From: Ursus arctos
Taxonomy: Eukaryota; Chordata; Mammalia; Carnivora; Ursidae
Length of the DNA: 64,000 nt
NCBI RefSeq assembly: GCF_023065955.2
Contig: NW_026622808.1
Coordinates: 33,988,475-34,052,474, forward strand
Reading direction: 5' to 3'
Under the pieces are notes generated by a model. It saw only the letters and a program-made list of their open reading frames with translations. It did not search any database and was not told the DNA's origin. A program made the position numbers and the translations under genes. Below, piece by piece: positions 57,756 to 64,000 of this stretch. Within the stretch, counting starts at the first letter, position 1, and each line of letters opens with the position of its first letter.

Positions 57756-58689
57756 AAAACAACAACAAATTGCCTTTTCCAGAAGATATTTTAGGGGAAT
57801 ATGTGAGAACAGGAAAAAGTCCATGATTGGAGAGCAACTCCAATAAAAAATAAGAAATTTTAGTACCCATGCACTAGGTGTTACAGGATGGTATTGGTGC
57901 ATACAGATATTTTAAGAATCACACATTGTCAAAGGAAGAGTCCCTGAATCTTCAGTATAACTTCTTGAATAATTAGATTATTTATCTTTACCTTTATGAG
58001 TCAGAGTTGGGTCTAATTCGTTTTGGCTATTTGTTATATGAAATTGAATAAAAACAACTAGTCTGGTATTGATATTGTAAAATACAGGATGAATTTTGAT
58101 ATGATTATACTGCCATATATTTGGTTGGTATGTTGCTGCTTGAGTACTTGGCATCCATTTTTCCATTTTATCTTTACTACCTTCATGAAGTTGGGCAAGA
58201 AAGATTACTTCCCCGCTCCCTGACTTTGTTTTATAGATAAGGAAACTGAGAATTAGAGAATTAAGAGTATCATAATCAAGCTGAAGGAGGTAAATTTTGC
58301 CTAGAGAGTAGGCAAAATGGAACTAGATCTAGGTATCCTGAGGTGACTCCCAAGTTTTCCATGCTAAGAGATATAGACTCAATTCAATTGAACAAATTCA
58401 CAGTTCTTGTTAACTATTAATTGTAAAGATTTTAAAATGAAGAAGATGTATTTTATATTAATTTTTCATTGTAACATCTGGATAATGCTAATAAATGGGC
58501 ACATTACAATATTGTACTGAGCCTTTTTTCTTAATATTTATATATTTGTTCAGAATATTTAAAAGTTTAAGAAAATTTTGATCCATAACATTGCAAATAA
58601 ATAGCTATTGTTTAAATATGGAAAGAGAACCTTTCTGCCAAAAGAGAAGAAAATATTTGTAGCTAAGTATTGATACTCAAATAAATTTG
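57756..58689. other. Intronic sequence; MIR-like relic at 58150-58290
   Basis: The segment ttttatagataaggaaactg, agaattagagaattaagag, is the most conserved part of a MIR on the minus strand. The remainder is AT-rich intron with no gene. Confidence 0.55.
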
Positions 58690-59941
58690 GCTTCAAATTG
58701 AAACTTTTTAAAAATTCAGTTAGCCAACATATAGTACATCATTAGTTTTTTTTTTATTATGGTATGTTAGTCACCATACAGTACATCATTAGTTTTTGAT
58801 GTAGAGTTCTGTGATTCATTGTTTGTGTATAACACCCAGTGATCCATGCAATATGTGTGCTAGCTCATCCCCCCACCCCCTCCCCTCTGAAACCCTCAAT
58901 TTGTCTCTCATGGTTCATTTCCCCCTCTGTTTAGCGCCCCGCATCATTTTTCCCTTCCTTCTCCTAACGATCTCCTTGCTATTTCTTATGTTCCAAAAAT
59001 GAGTGAAACCATATGGTGATTGTCTTTCTCTGCTTGACTTATTTCACTTAGCATAATCTCCTCCAGTCCCGCCCATGTTGCTGCAAATATTGGATAATCA
59101 TTCTTTCTGATGGCTGAGTAATATTCCATTGTATATATGGACCACATCTTTATCCATTCGTCTGTTGAAGGGCATCTCGGCTCCTTCCACAGTTTTGCCG
59201 TTGTGGACAATGCTGCTATGAACATTGGGGTACATATGGCCCTTCTTTTCACTACATCTTTAATTTTGGGGTAAATACCCAGTAGTGCAATTGCTGGATC
59301 ATAGAGTAGCTCTATTTTTAATTTTTTAAGGGACCTCCACACTGTTTTCCAAAGTGGCTGTACCAACTTGCATTCCCACAAACAATGTAAGAGGGTTCCC
59401 CTTTCTCCACATCCTCTCCAACATTTGTTGTCTCTTGCCTTGTCAATTTTTGCCATTCTAACTGTTGTAAGGTGGTATCTCAATGTGGTTTTGATTTGAA
59501 TTTCCCTGATGGCTAATGATTTTCAACATTTTTTCATGCGTCTGTTAGCCATTTGTATGTCTTCATTGGAAAAGTCTGTTCATAAATTCTGCCCATTTTT
59601 TGATTTCATTATTTGTTTCTTGGGCATTGAGTTTCAGTTCATTTTAGATCTTGGATACCAGCCTTTTACGTGTAGTGTCATTTGCAAATATCTTCTCCCA
59701 TTCTGTGGGTTGCCTTTTTGTTTTGTTGACTGTTTCCTTTGCTGTGCAGAGGCTTAGCCAACATATAGTACATCATTAGTTTCTGATGTAGTGTTCAACA
59801 ATTCATTAGTTGAGTATAACACCCAGTGCTCATCATATCATGCACCATCCTTAATACCCATCACCTGGTTACCCCGTTCCCCCCACCCCCTCCCTTCTGT
59901 AACTCTCAGTTTGTTTACCGGAGTCTAGAGTCTCTCATGGT
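58690..59941 (-). mobile_element. Older L1 3' end, split by a younger L1
   Basis: Reverse-strand older 3' UTR at 58700-58748 (aaaaattcagttagccaaca) continues at 59783-59941 (gatgtagtgttcaacaattc, catcacctggttaccccgtt). The split is the younger L1 and its target duplication. Confidence 0.9.
58749..59754 (-). mobile_element. Younger L1 nested in older L1 3' UTR, antisense
   Basis: Same orientation as its host. It runs from a T run through 3' UTR and ORF2 C-terminus to tttgctgtgcagaggct. The target duplication spans 58721-58748 and 59755-59782 (about 28 bp, exact apart from uncertain ends), starting tagccaacatatagtac. Minus frame 59483-58986 (165 codons) ends MVSLIFGT. Confidence 0.94.
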
Positions 59942-60006
59942 GAAGCTTAATATAAAATAATGTTCTTTTAAAAACTGACATTTAATGAGCATTAGGTTTC
60001 ATTTCT

Positions 60007-60264
60007 TTTTTTAAATAATAATATTTTTTATTATATTATGTTAGTCACCATACAGTACATCCCTGGTTTCTGATATAAAGTTCGATGATTCATTAGTTGT
60101 GTATAACACCCAGTGCACCATGCAATACGTGCCCTCCTTACTACCCATCACCAGTCTATCCCATTCCCCCCTCCCCCCGAAGCCCTAAGTTTGTTTCTCA
60201 GAGTTCATAGTCTTAAGAAAGGGACAAAGAAAGGGGGGGGTAATCAGAAGGGGGAACGAAACAT
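60007..60264 (-). mobile_element. Very short L1 with 5' inversion
   Basis: Exact 13-bp TSD aggtttcatttct at 59994-60006 and 60265-60277. Bases 60007-60212 are reverse-strand 3' UTR; 60213-60264 (aaagggacaaagaaaggggg, taatcagaagggggaacg) are forward strand from just upstream in the L1. Twin priming within only 260 bp. Confidence 0.95.
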
Positions 60265-60277
60265 AGGTTTCATTTCT

Positions 60278-60573
60278 AATTACTCCTTTAGCCTCTGTAA
60301 TCTCAAATTACCTAGTTGTTGTTTCAAATCTTGGATGATTTTAGGACTGCCTTATTCTGAAAATAACTCTGCTAATCTGTCAGAACCAAATGCTGGGACA
60401 CTTTTCCTTTGGGTGTTACTAAAAACAGAGCACGGGCTTCTTTTTGTCTCCTCATTTTGAGCACTTATAGCAACACATTGTTAAAGTAGAACAATGTATT
60501 TCAGGGTGGATTTTTTTTCTTTGTTTTGTGGTTTTTTTTTTTTGTTTGTTTAAGACAGATAGCATTTCTTTTT
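60278..60573. other. Intronic sequence without a gene
   Basis: Unique-looking, T-rich at the end. The + frame 60113-60460 crosses the L1 boundary and is incidental. Confidence 0.55.
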
Positions 60574-60843
60574 TTTAATGTTTCTTTATTATATTATGTT
60601 AGTCACCATACAGTACATCCCCAGTATCCGATGTAAAGTTTGATGATTCATTAGCACAACACCCAGTACACAATAAAATACGTGCCCTCCCCACTACCCA
60701 TCATGTCTATCCCATTCCCCCCCCCGAAGCCCTCAGTTTGTTTCTCACAGTCCATAGTCTCTCATGCTTCATTCCCCTTTCTGATTACCTCCCCTTTCTT
60801 TATCCCTTTCTTCCACTATCTATCTTCCTTATTCTTATGTTCC

Positions 60844-61724
60844 CTACATGAGAGAAACCATATGATAATTGTCATTCTCTACTTGACTTACGTCACTTAA
60901 CATTATCTCCTCCAGTGCTGTCCATGTTGCAGCAAATGTTGAGAACTCGTTCTTGATAGTTGAGTAATATTCCATTGTATATATGGACCACATCTTCTTA
61001 ATCCAGTCATCTGTTGAAGGGCATCTCGGCTCCTTCCACGATTTAGCTATTGTGGACAATGCTGCTGTGAACATTGGGGTACATATGGCCCTTCTCTTCA
61101 CTACATCTGTATCTTCTGGGTAAATACACAGTAGTGCAAAAGCTGGGTCATAGGGTAGCTCAATTTTTAACTTTTTAAGGGACCTCCACACTGTTTTCCA
61201 GAGTGGCTGTACCAACTTGCATTCCCACCAAAAATGTAGGAGGGATCCCCTTTCTCCACATCCTCTCCAGCAATTGTTGTTTCTTGCCTTGTCAATTTTT
61301 GCCATTCTAACTGGCATAAGGTGGTATCTTAGTGTGGTTTTGATTTGAATTTCCCTGATGGCTAATGATTTTGAACATTTCTTCATGTGTCTGTTAGCCA
61401 TTTGTATGTCATCATTGGAAAAGTGTCTGTTCATATCTTCTGCCCATTTTATGATTTGTGTATTTGTTTCTTGTGTATTGAGTTTGAGAAGTTCTTTGTA
61501 AATCTTGGATACCAGTCTTTTATCTGTAGCATCATTTGCAACTATCTTCTCCCATTCCGTGGGTTGCCTCTTAGTTTTTTTGACTGTTTCCTTGGCTGTG
61601 CAGATTTTATCTTGATGAAGTCCCACAAGTTCATTTTTTCTTTTGTTTCTCTTGCCTTTGGAGATGTGTCATGAAAAAGGTTGCTGTGGCCGATGTCGTA
61701 GAGGATGCTGCCTATGTTCTCCAC
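60844..61724 (-). pseudogene. L1 ORF2 C-terminal 260-codon frame
   Basis: Frame 61626-60844 reads [60 protein letters not shown] (one Cys of the Cys-rich segment replaced by Phe), [36 protein letters not shown]. The N-terminal neighbour 61724-61542 ([20 protein letters not shown]) overlaps in another frame, marking an indel near 61605. Confidence 0.9.
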
Positions 61725-62257
61725 TAGGATTTTGATGGATTACTGTCTCACATCGAGGTCTTTCATCCATTTGGAGTTTATCTTTGTGTATGATGTGAGA
61801 GAGCGGTCAAGTTTCATTCTTTTGCATGTAGCTGTCCAATTTTCCCAGCACCATTAATTGAAGAGACTGTCTTTTTTCCACCTGATGTTTTTTCCTACTA
61901 TATCAAAGATTAGTTGCCCAAAGAGCCGAGGGTCTATTTCTTGGTTCTCTATTCTGTTCCATTGGTCTATGTGTCTGTTTTTGTGCCAGTACCATGCTGT
62001 CTTTGTGATCACAGCTTTGTAGTACAGCTCGAAATCTGGCATTGTGATGCCCCCAGCTTTGTTTTTCCTTTTCAACAGTTCCTTGGTGATTCAGGGCCTT
62101 TTCTGGTTCCATACAAATTTAAGGGCTGTTTGTTCCAGTTCTTTGAAAAATGTCCTTGGTATTTTGATCGGGATAGCATTGAAAGTGTAGATTGCTCTGG
62201 GTAGCATGGACATTTTAACTATGTTAATTCTTCTGATCCATGAGCATGGAATATTTT

Positions 62258-62665
62258 TCATCTTTTTGTGTCTTCTTCAATGTCTTTCAAGAGTGATTTG
62301 TAGTTTCTAGAATATAGATCCTTTACATATCTGGTTAAGTTAATTCCAAGGTAATGTATGGTTTTTGGTGCTATTGTAAATGGGATGGATTCCCTAATTT
62401 CTCTTTCTTCAGTCTCATTATTTGTGTATAGAAATGCAACTGATTTCTGTGCATTGATTTTGTATCCCCCCACATTACTGAATTGCTCTATAATTTCCAA
62501 TAGTTTGGGAGTGGATTCTTTTGGGTTTTCCATATAGAGTATCATGTCATCTGTGAAGAGGGACATTTTGACTTCTTCTTTGCCAATTTGGATACCTTTT
62601 ATCCCTTTTTGTTGTCTGATTGCTGTTGCAAGGACTTCTAGTACTATGTTGAATAATAATGGCAA
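62258..62665 (-). pseudogene. L1 reverse transcriptase active-site segment
   Basis: 135 codons: [40 protein letters not shown] (active-site FTDD kept), [40 protein letters not shown]. It then shifts frame at about 62258 and resumes at 62112-61854 ([20 protein letters not shown]). Upstream, the frame is lost around 62665-62795. Confidence 0.9.
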
Positions 62666-62794
62666 GAGTGGGCATCCTTGTCGTGTTTCTGATCTTAAGG
62701 GAAAGGCTTCCAGCTTTTCCCCATTGAGAATGATATTCGCAGTAGGCTTTTCATAGATTGTTTTTTATGAGATTGACGAATGTACCCTCTATGC

Positions 62795-63525
62795 CTAAAC
62801 TCTGGGGGTTTTAATCAGGAAAGGATGCTGTATTTTGTCAAATGCTTTTTCTGCATCTATTGAGAGAATCATATGATTTCTGAATTTTTCTTTGTGGATA
62901 AAATCTAAGACCCCGATCGATTTGCGAATGTTGAACCACCCTTGCATCCCAGGGATGAATCCCACTTGGTCATGATGGATAATCCTTTTAATGTACTGTT
63001 GGATTCTGTTAGCCAGGATCTTGTTGAGGATTTTGGTGTCCATATTCATTAGGAAATCAGTCTGTAATTCTCCTTTTTGATGGGGTCTTTGCCTGGTTTG
63101 GGGATCAAGGTAACATTGGCCTCATAGAATGACCTTGGTAGCTTTCTTTCTGTTTCTATTTTTTGAAATAGCTTTAGGAGAATAGTTATTATTTCTTCTT
63201 TGAATGTTTGGTATAATTCCCCAGGAAAACCATCCGGGCCTGGAGTTTTCTTTTTTGGAAGGTTGTTTATCACTGACTCAATCTCTTCATAATTAATTGG
63301 CCTGTTTAAAAAATCAATTTCTTCCTGTTTCAGTCTTGGTAGTTTATAGGTTTCCAGGAAGGCCTCCATCTCTTCCAGATTGCTTAATGTATTGGCATAA
63401 AGCTGTTGATAAAAGCTTCTAATAATCCTTTCAATTTCATTGGTGTTGTTTGTGACCTGTCCTTTTTCATTCATAATTTTATTAATTTGGGTCCTTTCTC
63501 TATTCTTTTGGATAAGCCTTGCCAC
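62795..63525 (-). pseudogene. L1 reverse transcriptase N-terminal motifs
   Basis: Frame 63525-63049: [40 protein letters not shown] then [36 protein letters not shown]. Frame 63049-62795: [54 protein letters not shown] stop or indel at about 63049 separates NYRLIS from the next motif. Confidence 0.9.
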
Positions 63526-63546
63526 TGGTCTGTCAGTTTTATTAAT

Positions 63547-63834
63547 TCACTCAAAGAACCAGCTTCTAGTTTTGTTGATCTGCTCTACTGTACTCCTGGT
63601 TTCTAATTCATTGATTTCTGCTCTAATCTTGGTCAACTGCTTCCTCGTGTGTGGATTAGGTCTGTCCTTCTGTTGCTGTTCCAGCTTCTTGAGGTGAGAA
63701 TATAAAAACTGCATTTTAGATTTTTCTATTCTTTTGAGTGAGGCTTGGATGGCTATGTATTTCCCCCTTAGGACTGCCTTTGCAGTATCCCATAGGTTTT
63801 GGACCATTGTGTTTTCATTCTCGTTGGTCTCCAT
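63547..63834 (-). pseudogene. L1 ORF2 linker between endonuclease and reverse transcriptase
   Basis: 95 codons starting [20 protein letters not shown], with [20 protein letters not shown] and [20 protein letters not shown], ending [10 protein letters not shown] tga at about 63547 (where other copies encode RINK) ends the frame. The endonuclease proper lies further right. Confidence 0.88.
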
Positions 63835-64000
63835 AAATTATTTAAATTGATTTTTGATTTCCTAGTTTATCGAATCATTCCTGAGCAGGATGGTTCTTAG
63901 TCTCCAAGTGTTTGAGTTTCTTCCCAATTTTTCCTTGTGGTTGAGTTCCAATTTCAAAGCGTTGTGGTCTGAGAATATGCAGGGAATAATTTCAGTCTTT

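Larger units (their letters stand above)
60574..64000 (-). mobile_element. Long L1, antisense, running off the right edge
   Basis: A tail at 60574-60590, 3' UTR to about 60845, then ORF2 from C-terminus to the linker between endonuclease and reverse transcriptase at the window end. It is sister to the 7495-13957 copy by sequence. The 5' part lies outside, so full length cannot be judged. Small deletions (for example near 60170, 60720 and 61600) distinguish it. Confidence 0.94.

Noticed and set aside
1..64000. A new defence, toxin or viral system
   Set aside because: Every long frame traces to L1 ORF1/ORF2 or to repeat artefacts. No integrase, envelope, protease or bacterial-type genes were seen, and no LTR retrovirus structure with paired LTRs was found.

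Overview
The window is carnivoran nuclear DNA, most probably from a bear (Ursidae, giant panda included). Two things show this. The tRNA-derived SINEs are carnivore CAN-SINEs, and several carry a diagnostic internal block (gctcctccgctatgagcctg) that I associate with the ursid subfamily. The dominant LINE-1 has the carnivore 3' UTR. There are no bacterial-type operons, CRISPR arrays or exogenous viral genes.

Only one piece of a cellular gene is visible: a 97-bp exon at 18531-18627 (+). It has a good acceptor and a perfect GTAAGT donor, and I recognise it as an early coding exon of DOCK3. The rest is best read as DOCK3 intron: about 18.5 kb upstream and 45 kb downstream, heavily loaded with repeats. 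No second exon was found.

Layout. 1-1792: 3' part of a + strand L1. 1793-7060: old intron with SINEs, an ancient LINE-like stretch and L2/L1M relics. 7059-14000: an ancient L1M copy invaded by a SINE, an L1 3' fragment and a full-length L1 (7495-13957, minus) that itself carries a younger L1 and a SINE. 14346-15751: L1 with a 5' inversion. 16141-19179: the cleanest unique stretch, with the exon. 19180-28000: an ancient + strand L1 broken up by at least eight younger insertions, including two sites that were each hit twice. 28010-32470: an older carnivore L1 interrupted by two antisense L1s, one with most of ORF2 deleted. 33527-40050: an L1 3' fragment, a SINE and a nearly full-length antisense L1. 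40389-42051: three SINEs and an L1 fragment. 42520-44915: a MIR split by two L1s, one of which carries about 620 bp of 3'-transduced sequence. 46138-52768: more nested L1s, SINEs and microsatellites. 52769-60573: intron with MIR relics and L1s. 60574-64000: a long antisense L1 running off the right edge.

All L1 open reading frames look dead: nonsense changes, frameshifts and altered catalytic motifs are visible by comparing copies inside the window. All four of the longest L1s lie antisense to DOCK3. I found no new gene system. The interest lies in the structure of the insertions: a templated patch, a 3' transduction, repeated use of one target site, many 5' inversions and an internally deleted L1. 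Target-site duplications (TSDs), read by eye, date many of the nested events relative to each other. Repeat family names are recognised from memory, not from a database search.
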